Of a stretch of 64,000 nucleotides of DNA, positions 13,109-25,055 are shown piece after piece. Position numbers and translations under genes: made by a program. This stretch comes from Icerya purchasi. Its lineage: Eukaryota; Arthropoda; Insecta; Hemiptera; Monophlebidae. The stretch lies in the NCBI GenBank assembly GCA_039619475.1, contig CM077115.1, positions 183,116,106-183,180,105 on the forward strand, read 5' to 3'. Each line of letters opens with the position of its first letter. The stretch's first letter is position 1. The notes under the pieces are model-generated. The model was not told the DNA's origin. It made no database searches and was given only the letters and a program-made list of their open reading frames with translations.

Positions 13109-13382
13109 ATTCTTCTTCTTTATCCGCCGTCTCCAAATTGAAGGTTGGCGATCCACGATGGAAAATTTTCTTTAACAATGGCCGATCGGAGGAGTTGTAT
13201 AGAAGGGCGGCAGTCGAACCAGTTGATAAGATTGTCCATCCATTAATTTTGACGCCTTACTCTCGATCTCTTCCCATTTATCTTTCCTTCCAAAATGATT
13301 TTCAGAATTTCGTATTTGGGGCCTCGTATGATGTGTCCGAGGTATTGCAGCTTCCGTTTCTTGATGGTTTTAATTATTGAAG
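13109..13382 (-). pseudogene. RTE-like LINE C-terminus
   Basis: Minus-strand translation gives KKRKLQYLGHIIR, then LEGKINGKRSR, then a stop, then WMDNLINWFDC, and ends WIANLQFGDGG before the stop at 13120-13122. This is the highly recognisable C-terminal tail of insect endonuclease/reverse-transcriptase elements (the 'YLGH...GKI.GKR..GR...W..N...W' series). A short (GAA)n tail follows the stop, as is common for RTE-type elements. One in-frame stop interrupts the series. The copy is truncated to about the last 85 residues and inactive. Confidence 0.85.
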
Positions 13383-15187
13383 AAAAAAAAATAGACTATT
13401 CAGAAAGCAATCGACAAGAAAAGTTCTCTATTCCTCTTATTTCCTTTCGCTACATGGATACTTTTAAAAATCCAGATTAAACTATTTTGTTACACACGCA
13501 GTTGGCTAACGCCACTTTTTTTTTTTTATAGTAAAAAAAGGGGAATAAGATTTGGCTCGTCAACCAACGGGACCTTCATCCAGAAACAATTAGAGGAAAA
13601 CGAAAATTATACAGTGAGACGATCAGACATCGTTAATAAGAAGGAAACAATGGGAGGGATAATAAGTGTAGAAGGAAAAGACAGGATATAATGGGCACAA
13701 AAAGGAGCAAAAAGCCCCAGCCTAAAAATGAAATGTTTCTATTTTATTTTATTAATTTTTTTTTCTCATTAAACTGAACTTAATCGGAAAATTTCTTTTT
13801 GACGATGAATACACCTTGTTTTCTTTAGCGCATCGGAATTCGTAAACTGCCAAAAAGAAAAAAAAAAAAGGGAAAACTTCCCCCTGACACTTTTAATTAT
13901 TTCAAGCTGTGTCGTGCATTTTAGCCCAGATGGTAGTTAAAAGATCAAATTTCTTTGTCTCGGGTGACTTTGCTCCCCACTACTTTATAGGTGTATTTTT
14001 TATTCACGTGTTCGCAGTCAGAATGCGGTTAGCATTTTTCCTAAAATAAAAATTTGGCGTTTCCAATTTAAGTCCAAATCAAACAATGAAATTCGATCTC
14101 GGGTTAATCTGTGTCTCGTTGCACCGATCAAACGATCGGATGGATTTGCGTTATTAGAAGATATCCTCTCTTCGAGGTTTAATTAATTGGGGAGCTGTAT
14201 CGGGGCGCTGGATTATGAAGATAAACAAAAAAAAAAAATCAAATATAATTATCAATTCAAAAAGAAAAAAACACCTTAAAGAAAATCATTACCTTATTTC
14301 ACAGCATGTTCAAATTGTAACGTCGATTATTCCGATAAAAAATGAAATAATCATTAATCCGTAAGTATCCGGAGAATAAATATTAAATGAAATGTATCAA
14401 ACGTTGTTTCATCTCATCTTCAACTGGAAAGATTTTCACCTCTCTATTATCTATTATTAAACTGTCCACTTCCGTTTAAAAAACAAAATAAGAATATAGC
14501 GTGATTTCGGATCAAATTCAGATACAGTTCATTTTCAGCACAGGAGCTTTATTTTCTTCTGAAATAGCCGCTTTAGATTCAGCGACACATTAAAAATAAC
14601 CGGTTCTAGCGCATTTTTTCTTAAGATGTTTGTTCTTATTTTTAACAATTATTCATTATATTTTATTTACTTTTTTCTTCAAATAATCAATTAATAAAAA
14701 AGTGGGGATGCGGGGATACGTACATACAGTACAGCTGATGGTTACACGTTAGAAATATAAAGGTGCTTATGCTCGCGTCTGAAACGATTCACATAATTCA
14801 TTTCCGCCGTATTAATGAAGCCCATTAGAACGGTAGAAAGTTCGAGAGTGATTAGCCGGGGTGTCGAACATATTTGCGCGTCGGGGTTTTAACTTTTTAC
14901 GAACAAAACGGAAATCGCGCAATAACCTTTCTTGAATTTCTTCGAGAATTTCGAGATAATTTAAAACTTCAAAATGTATCGGATAATAGTGGTGCCTCGG
15001 CCATCAAACTTAATTAAATTTTTAACATAAAAATTTACTCGCTTATCTCGAGCAATCTAGACGAATAACTTTAGTGTTTTACTCCGATTTTAATTAAAAA
15101 TTTACATTGTATCCCCCGCAAACTAATTTTCAAAATAACGAGACGTATTTCAGAAGAAATTTTGCCACGAACGTCCAACACCCGATA
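13383..15187. other. AT-rich non-coding stretch
   Basis: No supported feature apart from homopolymers. Confidence 0.5.
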
Positions 15188-18100
15188 CAGTGTGGGGCGG
15201 ATCCAGAGTGACATTTTTTTTTTGGGGGGGGGAGTTTTATTTTTGATTAAGAACTGTATTTCAATAGCGTTTTTTTTTTTTTACAATACGAGTTTGCGTA
15301 CAAAGGCGCCAAGCCAAGCACCGCTGTTAACCTTAATCTTGACCTAGAACCTTCTTACGATAAAACTTAAGTAATAAGCTTTAATTTTTTTTTATTTTTT
15401 TTTTTACGTATCGAGGTTTGAGAAACTTAATGCTACATGACCTGGTGGGTTGTGCACTACGTACTTAATAGACAATAATTTTTTTATTTTTTTCTGGAAA
15501 ACGAGGGTGTGATTAATTTCAGTTTGATTTACCATCTAAGCTAGATTGCCTGTCCCGGTATTAATATTGAAAATTACGTATGTATTAATGAGTATATTTT
15601 AAGTTTAATGTTTTTTATTTAAAATCACTGTAGGTTGTTATTTTTGCCAGTAAATTTTGGTTTTAAAACTAAGAACGCGAATTTTTTAAATTTAGTTGCC
15701 GAAGTTGAATTGCTCAAATTGAGGTATTCTATGTTGAAGTGTCTGATGTCATCATACTTAACTGTGTAGTGAAAGATTACATGATTGGCGTTTTCAATTT
15801 CCCGACAGTCACATTTGTCGTCTTCGGTAATTTTGTATTTTTTTAAGTAGGCTCCGAAATGTTAGCGGTCAGTGAGGAGCTGGGTAGTGTAAAAGTCAGG
15901 TATTAAAGCCTGTTCTAATATTTGGAATTAGCCTGCGGGTATGCCGACCTGCCGTATCTCTTTTTCCCAGGGGTTTTTCCGTATGAACATGAAATAGTTT
16001 TTAATGTGTCTTTTAAATTGTTTTAGTGACATTTTTATATGTAAGTCATGGTGGATTAGCATGTAGGAACTGTTCTGAAGAGAATTTATTGGAGGTAGAA
16101 AGTTCATTATTTGATAGACATGATCGTTAATATATTCATAATTTTTGTAGTTTTTTATGAATGACATTGATCGATAGTTAATTTTTAGGTTTAATGGTAG
16201 GACGCCCGTAAGGGCAACGACGTCGCTGTGAAAAATTGTTCTATAAGCTCTACAGGCATTTATTAAGTATTTTTTATGTTGTGTAGAGTAGATTTTTTAC
16301 TTTAGGGTTTTCTTTTTTAGGTTTTGAAAAAACACAGAGCTACACAGTAACACACTGTGTTCTCAACAAGTGTGACTTACATAGTACAAGTCTGTATCTG
16401 TAATCAAAGCCCCATGTATTTCTGCACACTTTTAGTAATTGATAGTATTTAGCGTCCAACTTAGATGTGGAGTAGGCTATGTGTTGTTTAAAGGAAAGTT
16501 TATTATCTATAATGTAACTCGTAGGTATTTAAAATGTTCGACTACTTTTAAAGTGATCCCCCTGTAAAGTACTTTAATATTTTTCCTTTTTAGTTTCAGG
16601 GAGTTTGTGAAATGGGACACAAAGCATTTTTCCAAACTGAAAAATTAAACTTTACTTCATTTAGCCAGGCTCCAAGTAACTCAAGCGTTTTGTTAACGGT
16701 ATTTTCGAAATTCGACTTTTGTATCGCCCGTTATTATGAATAGTAAGTCATCTGTATATGCGAATAGGTCAACGTTCTTGTCGTATGGTAGAGCTTGATT
16801 GAATAACATATTCCAGAAAAATGGACCTAAAACGCTACTCTGTGGACAGCCTTTATTGGTTTCAGTGTTTGCACTATGATTACTTATTTGAAGAGTTACA
16901 CGTCTGTTTTTAAGGTAGCAGTATATTGTACTTAGCAATGGTATGTCTTTGATCAGAATAGATTTTAAAATGTCAAACAAACCAGAGCGCCAGCATTTAT
17001 CGAAGGCTCCTTTGATATCCACTCCTATGACGAGAAGGTTCGATTTTTTCTTGAGACTACTGCTAATCTTGCTGATCGCATAATTCACAGCATGTTCTGT
17101 GGACAGACCTTGTCTGAATCCAAATAGTCTTTTATCTAAAACGTTTGTTGAGTTCAGATGGCAAGTTATCCTATTTTTAATAGTTTTTCCTAAATTTTAC
17201 TTACAATATTTAAAAGACACATTGGGCGATAGGAGCTCATGAGATTTGCATCTTTTGAAGTAGGATTACATTTGCTTCGCATCTGGGTTTAGGGAAATAG
17301 TTTAAGGAGAAGATTTTTTTTTGTATAGGAGTGGAAGGAGTTTTGGATAGACCTTTTGGATTAATTTTAGTGTCTTATTTGTAATATTATCAGGTCCAGC
17401 AGATTTGTTGTTTTTTAAATTTTTTATAATGCGGAAGTATCAAGAGAGGTCCGTTGTGAGGAGCAACGTTTTCCTGTATGGGAAGTTTAAAGTTTTCTCG
17501 TAGGATTTTCTGTTTGTTGCTGTCTTTGTCGGTGCTATCTAACGAAAAAAGAGAGGATAGAGTAGTTTAGATTCTCTGTCACATTGGTGATTTTATCGCC
17601 ATTATTTTTCGTGAAAAGTGGAATATTGTTTGATTTCAGAAACGTTAATTTGTAGCTTAAGCCCCATGATTTGACATTTTCAGGGCAAATTGGGGGGGGG
17701 AGAGTTTTATAATTATATTATATCTTCTATGGTACGATTTGATAAATTCGTTGTTTCATCAAGAAAATCAAATAACAATCTCTTTAGAAATTTAAAAATG
17801 TTTTAAGAATACGTAATTATTACAATTTTTAATTTAACTTTTGTTTTATTTTTAGTTATGAAAAATAAAACGAAATTGTAAAATTTTAGCTAAAATGGTA
17901 GTTTAGAATTTGAATAGTAAGAAAGATATTATTATTAGACTTTACTTCTTTTTTATTTTTATTAGTAATCCGATCCGAATTCTTTATTTGTAAGCAAGTA
18001 CAAAAAATATATATATTTCTCATTAAACTATTTTTAATTAAAATTACAAAATAAAAATTAAAAATAAATAAGAAAGTTAAGAGATCGACAACAGTATTGT

Positions 18101-18291
18101 GTTTAAAATAAAATAAAAACGTAACATTAATAGTTTTAATAAAAAACAGTATTAAATATTAATTATAATTAAATCCATAGGTGTAATATTTATACAATAA
18201 ATTAAGTTTCTCTGTTATAACACATTTTTTCATAGAGGCTTTGGTTCTTTGGAGGGATATCCCCTAACCCACCCCCGTGGATCCGCCACTG
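15188..18291. mobile_element. Terminal-inverted-repeat DNA element, interrupted by a LINE
   Basis: The left end at 15188 reads CAGTGTGGGGCGGATCCA. The right end, reverse-complemented from 18291, reads CAGTGGCGGATCCACGGGG. These share a CAGTG...GCGGATCCA terminal inverted repeat followed by a G-rich stretch. Flanks are CCGATA (15182-15187) and CCGGTA (18292-18297), a possible 6-bp TSD with one mismatch. Removing the LINE insertion (about 15241-17689) leaves roughly 0.65 kb. I see no transposase in that remainder, so it is probably non-autonomous. Superfamily not assigned. Confidence 0.6.
15241..17689 (-). pseudogene. R1-like LINE, 5'-truncated and frameshifted
   Basis: Minus-strand pieces follow in RT order. 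They are WGLSYKL (about 17660), SAGPDNI (about 17395), SYRPMCLLNIVSKI (about 17220), FGFRQGLSTEHAV (about 17110), GVDIKGAFD (motif A, about 17010), KGCPQSSVLGP (motif B, about 16840) and AYTDDLLF (motif C, about 16750). Beyond the RT come YRTIFHSDVVALTGVLPL (about 16220), TTQLLTDR and the Cys-rich tail CDCREIENANHV (about 15800). The ALTGVLPL and TTQLLT blocks are typical of R1-related LINEs. Motif C has Thr where Ala is usual, and the last Cys of the tail is Tyr. Stops and frameshifts are frequent. The borders lie in two similar G9-AG(AG)TTTTAT stretches, consistent with a TSD. Confidence 0.8.
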
Positions 18292-18297
18292 CCGGTA

Positions 18298-18925
18298 GTA
18301 AGTAGTAGGAGAGCTAGTAAATTATCGAAAAATATCGGATCATAGATGTGCGTACGAATAACTCGAATCCACAAAACACAGAAGCCCCTATAATCTGATA
18401 AGGTAGATGAGTTAACACAGGTTAGATGATTTCTGACCCTTATTACAAATTTATTGCATCATTTTATTTTTTACTGGGAAAAGCCAACTGAGTCATTGAA
18501 TAATCTATAAAGCCCCGTATATTTTTCTAAAAGAATACAGAAAAAAAAAACAAAAAACGAAAGGTCGCGCAAATTTTTGACCAAGGACCAGAAAAAATAT
18601 CCATGTTAAAAATCACGCAATACGGCGGAAAAAATTAAGAAAAAAAAACTACCTTTGTACACATTTCTGACCGTTGTACGCAATTTAGCATGAAAACAAA
18701 CATGTTGATCTGCTAAAGCTTTACGATTTTCGTCAAACCTCAACACACTCATACGACGTCATAAAAAGGTCTACAGCCCGATAGAACAATTTTTAAACAT
18801 TTCAAAGGGAAGAAGTGTTGGCATACTTCGTTATTATATGTATAGAGTGTCCCGCGAATAATAAAATGCCGTTTTTTCATGTATGAATCTTCTAATCAAA
18901 ACAACTGTTATTTATATGTATAAAA
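18298..18925. other. AT-rich non-coding stretch
   Basis: No supported feature. Confidence 0.45.
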
Positions 18926-18929
18926 GTGA

Positions 18930-19895
18930 CTTCATAGCGAATGTGTAACGAAACATCCCGAAATACAGTATTAAATCCAATAATTTGTTATAATAATATT
19001 AAAATTAATAATCATACGTTCAGTTCTACTGACCATATTAAATATTTAGGATTCATTTTAGACGATAGATTAAAGTACAATAAGCATATACAGTACATAA
19101 ATAATAAGGTTAATAAATATTATTACATTTTTAAATCCCTTGGCGGTTAATTATGGGGACTAAATTATAAATCTAAGATAATACTCTATAAAAGTTTAGT
19201 GCAGTCATTATACTCATATCGTACTGGTGTCTACTATAACCGGTTAAATAAACAACAAATACATAACGTAAACTGCAACTGTCGGGAATTTCTAATTGAT
19301 TTAACTTCTTCATATACATATGTATAACTGCTACAAAAATATTGCAATTCAGACCATAGCACGGGTCTTACCTATAGATCTTTACATAAAAAAAAAGAGA
19401 TCTCTAATTTTTAATGCTAAAAAAGAAAATAACGGTATTATAAGTAAAGAACTCCTTAAAATAGTTGATTTATAAATTTTTAATGAATTTAAAACAAGAT
19501 TACTCTATCGAATGGTAAATTAATAATCAAGTTCTTTCCTAACGTAATAGAACGCTTTAAAAACAAAAACATTAAAGTAAATTATTACATGACTCAAATA
19601 CGGTCATGGTTCCATTGGATACTTTTTAAATAAATTAAACATTATTGCCGATAGTAAATGTTGTAATTGTGAAAGTAATGAAGTAGAAAATGTTCAGCAT
19701 ATAATATACATGTGTAGCAAGTATAACCACTATATGATTGACTGTGCACTTCAACTAAATGAAATTATTCTACTAGAACAATTTCCTCTATTCATTTCTG
19801 AATTATTTAAAATTAAACATATATACAAATAGCCGCTACTGGTAGCCATAAGCTAATTCGCAGGCTAGTCTGGTTTGCTATATTTCATTATTAAA

Positions 19896-19927
<32 letters not shown>
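18930..19927 (+). pseudogene. LINE 3' portion with (TAA)n tail
   Basis: The frame from 18941 gives HIKYLGFILDDRLKYNKHI, the segment just after the RT palm in many LINEs. A stop follows, then the same frame continues with YKSLVQSLYSY. After frameshifts, the segment near 19580-19610 gives YYMTQIRSWF. Near 19651-19716 comes a C-terminal Cys/His motif, CCNCESNEVENVQHIIYMC. The coding remnant ends near 19833 and is followed by a short UTR and a (TAA)n tail (19896-19927). The arrangement resembles R1/LOA-type elements but the clade is not certain. It is 5'-truncated and inactive. Confidence 0.75.

Positions 19928-19964
<37 letters not shown>
19926..19964. repeat. (TA)n-(TG)n microsatellite
   Basis: A TA run followed by TG units directly abuts the LINE tail. 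It may have grown from the tail. Confidence 0.85.
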
Positions 19965-19965
<1 letters not shown>

Positions 19966-22388
19966 ATAAGCCGAAAATTTCATCAGATTCAGTTTGCTTT
20001 TAAATTTCACAACGATCGGAATCAAAACATCTTCTGCTTTGGAAAAGAGGTTCGCAACTCTTTCCCCGAGACCAGGATAACACGAATCGGAGAAATATAG
20101 AAAATAAAGTTTTTCTATTAGTTCTTAAAATTTCGGAAGAAATCGTACAATGACCATCTGTATAATTAGCCAAAAAAAAAAGTATTCACTTTCGCCGCTG
20201 TGTGTAATTTTCATTTCTTTAACGTTATAATGTTATTATCGTCTGTTCCATTTCGGAATGCATTAATTAGGAGAGCAACGCTTAAATGAGAAGAAAGAGA
20301 TAAAGGCTCTTTTAGGAAAGCAGCTGCAGTGTTAAATAATGGAGAGAATGATAAAATGCCTGTGTAGAAGAAGAAAAACTGCTCGTGAAAAATCCCTTAT
20401 CGTTGACAAATAGTTTAATTATTACGACTGTTAAACAGAAAAAGAAAAAAGAAAAAACGAAAAAACGAAAAAACAAAACACAAAACCGCCTTTGAAACGG
20501 AGGGTGCCAGAGAGCAGTGTGCGAGCTGAAGGCAAACACGGTCGCGACAAAACGGTAACACATTTAGGGATAGACAGACACGTTGGACTAACAACGTGGG
20601 TGTAAAGCAGCGTGTTTTATTTTTTTCGTAACATTGGCGACCCTTAAAGCCAACACCTCAACAGATTGTTTCTATCCCTAAGAAAGGTGATACTTTTTCA
20701 ATTGAAACGGGAAAGGGCTCCTCCTCGGAGCGCGTACACGTGTGTCGATGTAAGTAACGTCGGTAGCGATGTTCTCGAAAATACATTCGTGGTTAAACAA
20801 ATATTAGACCGGAGGCAAATTCACATGCAACTTCCATGCGGACCATCGTGAACCGCACTCGTAAAGTGCACTTACGTTTCCGAGTTTGTTTGTCTGCGTG
20901 TGTCCGTTGGCTTCGCGTGACTCACGGGTAAAATATATTCGAAATATTTATTTTGAAACAAAAAAAAAAAAGCCATAATATCTAAGGACACCAGTAAATT
21001 TATCTCTTATTTCCTGTTTAGATCCCGTCGCGTCATATTCACAACACTGGGTTCAGTCATTCCCTTCGACGAATCGCCTTATCAGTTTTTGCTGATAACG
21101 GGAAAAAGTTGCGTCTGGTGTAACCTTTGGGAAGAAGGGGCAAGATGCGAGAAGAAGATTAAAGGTTACCCCATATACGAGAAAAAATTAAACTTTCGGG
21201 AAAAGAAAAGTACGTTAGTTAAAAACTCCCGAAAGTCTCGCAGCGAAGTAAAAAATAAAAAAACTCCAAGCTCGCCTTAATACGTAGAAGCGACATTTTA
21301 AATTTAGTTTTGTTTCCTTGGTCACTACTTCGCAAAATGCCATCCTCACGGAAAAATGCATACAACTGATGATACCACGACCGTGTGATTAAGTTCGTAC
21401 TTTGACTAAATACCGAAACTAGTCCACCCTGGGTGTATAAGTGTGTCTTCTTTGCACGATTAACAACGCCTCCTTATTTATCCTAGAGCAGGTAGAGTAA
21501 TAGCTGTCGGAAAAGGTAAATCCAAATATGTTCACGCGCAAATGCGTTTCAGCGGAATTTGTGCGTGATACTCCGTTATTTCACGCAATCGATGAAGAAA
21601 ACTACGCCGCCTTTCTACGCACGTAAGAAGAACGGGTGTGTCAAAACGTTTGAATGAAGATGATTCTGAACGTGAATCTGAAACAAAGCCTCAAAAGAAT
21701 TATCAACAAAAATATCCGTATACCGTTTTTAGAGAAAAGTACATTGCGACATGGATAGTCGATTTTCTCATATTTTACGCATCATCCGAAAGACATGCAT
21801 CATGCGTCGCACTGTACTTCTGTATAAAGGATTCGGAGGTATCGGATTCTTTTCTGCATAACGATTTCTCTAAAATTCACGCCGATTTGCAAATGTAACA
21901 ATCAAAATCAAGCCGAGTCAACTTATATAGAAGAAAAAAAAACAAAACAGGATTAATCGATTAATAAAATACGCTTAAACTATCGCAAAATACAGTCAGA
22001 TATTACAAATAACTGTGACACTCGACAAATTAATAAAAGAGAGTCAATCTCAATATTTACACGTTGATAAATACATACGTTATGGGGGAAATATATCTAA
22101 GTAAACGCTCGGAATGGAAATAAATAAGAAGTAAACAAATACGGTTAAATATAAACGCGACTTAGTCAGTTACACCAAACGATCGTACACGGATAGCTGA
22201 AAAACGAATTTTACCTTATCGCGGAGTAAGTATTAATACTGAGACAATAAGGCAGTTATCAAGAAAGAAAACCACGCCAATAAACACGGATGCATTGACA
22301 GTTACGTAAATACATAAATGATGTTAGATTGTTGAAAATTCGATTTTTAAAAAGACCGTTACCGTTATCGCTACAAAAAAATTGTAAT

Positions 22389-22390
<2 letters not shown>
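19965..22390. other. Unassigned stretch, partly GC-balanced
   Basis: No gene can be named. Open frames at about 21000-21280 (with a CVWC motif), at about 21527-21610, and at 21638-21898 on the plus strand have a balanced amino-acid mix. None exceeds about 95 codons, which is within chance for this base composition. A pyrimidine-rich tract ending in TAG near 21022 resembles a splice acceptor. Host exons are possible but unsupported. Confidence 0.3.

Positions 22391-22420
<30 letters not shown>
22391..22420. repeat. T30 homopolymer
   Basis: Thirty consecutive T on the plus strand. A plus-strand ORF running through it is spurious. Confidence 0.9.
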
Positions 22421-22421
<1 letters not shown>

Positions 22422-22488
22422 TTAAAATGCGAATTAAGTACTAAACGGATTCTCGTATTTGAAAAGGTTCACGATTGTTTCAACAACG

Positions 22489-22985
22489 AGATTATTATTA
22501 TCGAATCGTCTCACCCCATGTATATCGTGACCATGATCTGTCACCCGGTTGATCAGACTGCGCCAACAATTCCGATCCCTTGCGATGTGTACACAATCCT
22601 GAAAGGTACGACCAGCAGCTTTGCACACCGCGTCCGACCACCTAGTCGACCTCGACTTCTTCTTCCGTTCACCTTTCCTTGGATGAGCAGCGTTTCCAAA
22701 TTGTCCGCTCTGATCACATGATCAAAATAACACAGTGTCCTGCACCACAGTTGATAGCCTCTTCGGGATACCAATTTCATTTAGGATGGAGACATTGGTT
22801 CTCCTAGCTGTCCGTGGGACACGCAGCAACGCCTCCAGCACCACATTTCGAGCGCGTCTATTATCTGCGCTCGAGATACATAAACATAAAATTCCAGCTG
22901 TCTGAATTCGCATTTTAGTTGGTAGAGGTTTTCGCAAATCGGCCAGCTTTTAAGAGGTACATATATTTCTCTTTTTTTTTTTTGT
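22489..22985 (-). pseudogene. RTE-like LINE C-terminal fragment
   Basis: Three minus-strand frames together recover a known C-terminal series. IDALEMWCWRR lies near 22855. RTARRTNVSILNEIG lies near 22800-22770. HVIRADNLETLLIQGKVNGR then RRSRGRLGG lies near 22720-22660. ARDRNCWRSLINRV then HGVRRFDN lies near 22575-22495. This matches the 'ALEMWCWRR...RTN.SIL.EI...GKI.GRR.RGR' order of RTE/BovB-type elements. At least two frameshifts separate the pieces and no RT catalytic core is present. It differs from the 13.1-kb fragment, so it is a second RTE-type family. Confidence 0.85.
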
Positions 22986-23103
22986 TTTTCCACAAAAAAT
23001 CTTACTAATCAATTATGACCATCTAAGAGAATCATTTTACCGAAATAATTGTACTTTGCGCAAAAATTTAAATCGAGATGGCCGATTATTGTAGGTTGGA
23101 AGA

Positions 23104-23130
23104 CACACACACACACACACACACACACAA
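23104..23130. repeat. (AC)n microsatellite
   Basis: About thirteen AC dinucleotides. Both overlapping ORFs through it are spurious. Confidence 0.9.
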
Positions 23131-23188
23131 TCGGTTCAAGCCTGAAGAAAATCGTGTACATCTCCGTCATCCACAATAGAGCAATAAT

Positions 23189-23419
23189 CGCTTCGGACAT
23201 ATTAATAATAAATCATCTGTTGCGGAACATATCATTATTAATAAACACAGATTAAAATTAAGCATACAGGACGTTTTAGAAATAATGAAATACATTAATG
23301 ATAATAATTTACTTAATAGCGCCGAAACGTATTATATTAATAAATTTAAGGTTAATTTAATTAACAATAATCTTATTGTGAATAATAAGCCGCTATTTAA
23401 AATTAACAATCAATCATAA
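23189..23419 (+). pseudogene. Penelope-like element, GIY-YIG C-terminus
   Basis: A frame without its own ATG runs to the TAA at 23417-23419. It reads SSVAEHIIINKHRL, then LNSAETYYINKFKVNLINN. The other Penelope element in this window has STYAEHLIKNKHKP and MNIAENYYINKYKNNILN at the same relative places, with similar spacing. These are the C-terminal helices of the GIY-YIG endonuclease of Penelope-like retroelements. Only about 77 codons survive; the GIY-YIG core itself is missing upstream, where a stop appears at 23177. Sequence divergence from the 41-kb copy points to another, older family. Confidence 0.75.
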
Positions 23420-23503
23420 CATAACGATATTATATTGACATTGTTTTGTAAGAATGACACCTATGATATCGTTTACTTTACCTTTAACTTTATTTATTAT
23501 TAC

Positions 23504-23535
23504 CATGATTTACGTAACTCCGAAACATGTCTCGG
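23504..23535 (+). other. Possible eroded hammerhead motif of a Penelope 3' end
   Basis: About 85 bp past the Penelope stop, CCGAAACATGTC carries the GAAA box and a palindromic ACATGT. These are the short stem III features of Penelope hammerhead ribozymes. The upstream CTGATGA box is not intact (TGATTT remains). If real, this is a dead relic. Confidence 0.3.
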
Positions 23536-23590
23536 TTATATCTTATGTTTTTTAGAACTATAATTTTTCTATAATACGTGTTTTTTTGTA

Positions 23591-23595
23591 TATAC

Positions 23596-23640
<45 letters not shown>
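23591..23640. repeat. (TA)n microsatellite
   Basis: An extended TA run with a few CATA interruptions lies shortly downstream of the Penelope remnant. Confidence 0.9.
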
Positions 23641-23641
<1 letters not shown>

Positions 23642-23649
23642 TTAATAAA

Positions 23650-24415
23650 TCGCTTAACGTTCTAAACTGTAACGTATATTATTAGTTCAGCCAAGAAATT
23701 CTTAATCGCTTTCCGAATGAATTCTACGCCATTTTTCCATATATGTACTTACACTATTGCCATCAGAAGTAGACTAAAACCCAAGACAGCGCAATCATCA
23801 GAATGTAAAACAGTTGAACGTTTTGTTTTTTTTGTTTTTCTTTTCAAAAAAAAAAACAAAAAAATCACATCCTACAGAACGGTTTCGTCTATTTCCATTT
23901 TTAACAAGAAAAAAAAAAAAAAAAAGAAACAAATGTGAAAAATCGAAAAGGTTCAAATTTTAAAAAAAAAAACAAATATAACGCTGGTAAAATTGAGGCC
24001 GAAAAAAACCGAGGAACGTTACATAAATTATACGCGATTAAAATAACAAGAAGAGTAAACTATCATCTCAATTGAAATTTGACCTGGCTATTAGAATAAA
24101 TAGTGTATTTCATACGATTTCCGCCGATTTAAATTAATCGAAATACGTGACAGGTTACACACGCGTTAAAAATCGCCTCTAATTGCCGATAAAGTCGATT
24201 TCTACGCTGCTAAATATCTGAAGGTGCGAAGTTTACGAAAAGTTAGCCCGCATCGTACAGAGAAAAAAGTTCACCGTCGTCTGCTGTAGGCTAATTAATA
24301 AAATAAATCGATAGCTGATAAATCGATAGCCGAGATCGATTTCTTACCGATTTCCTCTTTCAGAACCAGCTTCTGTTCTTATCATGGATAATGAAAGGAG
24401 AAGATTAAACTCCGT
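23650..24415. other. Non-coding stretch
   Basis: No supported feature; A-rich runs near 23847 and 23911. Confidence 0.45.
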
Positions 24416-24419
24416 CTAA

Positions 24420-25052
24420 TTAATTATCTCGGCCGGTTAAGATGAAGACTTTCAATTTGTACTGCAGCGAATTTTCATATGTATAACCGAACAGTCTCAA
24501 TTTCGAACTCTTATCAACTTTAAAATCTGCCGACACACCGGTTACAGGTAAAAAAACCGGATCGACCGCATATAAATCATCTATGTTTACAGACTCGCCG
24601 TTCGATGTTGTAAATGTTGTGTAAACCGATTTTTCCTGTGCAATAAAAATAAAACGATTTTTACATAATAATGATTTTACTCTGCGCGCAGTCACTTTGC
24701 TAGCCGAAAGCACGCTTTTTTCGCTAACTTTAAAAAATGTTTCTCCAACTGACAAATGCGAATAAGCCGGCAAGTTCAGATCATTTACATGGAAAAGAGA
24801 TGACTTTTACAAGCACACGAAATCAATAAAAGCCGTACGATTCGTCGTTTTTAATTTACTATCGCCGAATATACGTATATTACACCATTTATTAAATAAA
24901 CGCTTCTTTTCATAGTGATTTAATTTCGTCTGCGCGGCACTACCAACACAAATGAGCCAGCCCCGTTTTACATCACCGAAGAAGATGTTAGATCTACCAT
25001 TCGTAGTAAAATTTCCCTTCTTTCGTCCGTATATCGCTAATTTTTCCGATCT
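24420..25052 (-). pseudogene. Unidentified 211-codon frame with a single stop
   Basis: One minus-strand frame is bounded by stops at 25053-25055 and 24420-24422 and interrupted only once, by TAA at 24807-24809. The upstream part includes FFGDVKRGWLICVG and NKWCNIRIFGDSK. The downstream part includes YSHLSVGETFFKVSEKS, NGESVNIDDLYAVDP and KLRLFGYTYENS. Residue use is balanced and not low-complexity. I recognise no family; options are a decayed host gene, a transposon gene or an endogenous viral fragment. The only start for the downstream 117-codon part is TTG. A rough calculation suggests such a nearly stop-free frame is unusual but not impossible by chance in 64 kb. Confidence 0.35.
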
Positions 25053-25055
25053 TTA

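Noticed and set aside
22329..22721. 130-codon plus-strand ORF
   Set aside because: Reads through the T30 run and then antisense to the RTE-like C-terminus.
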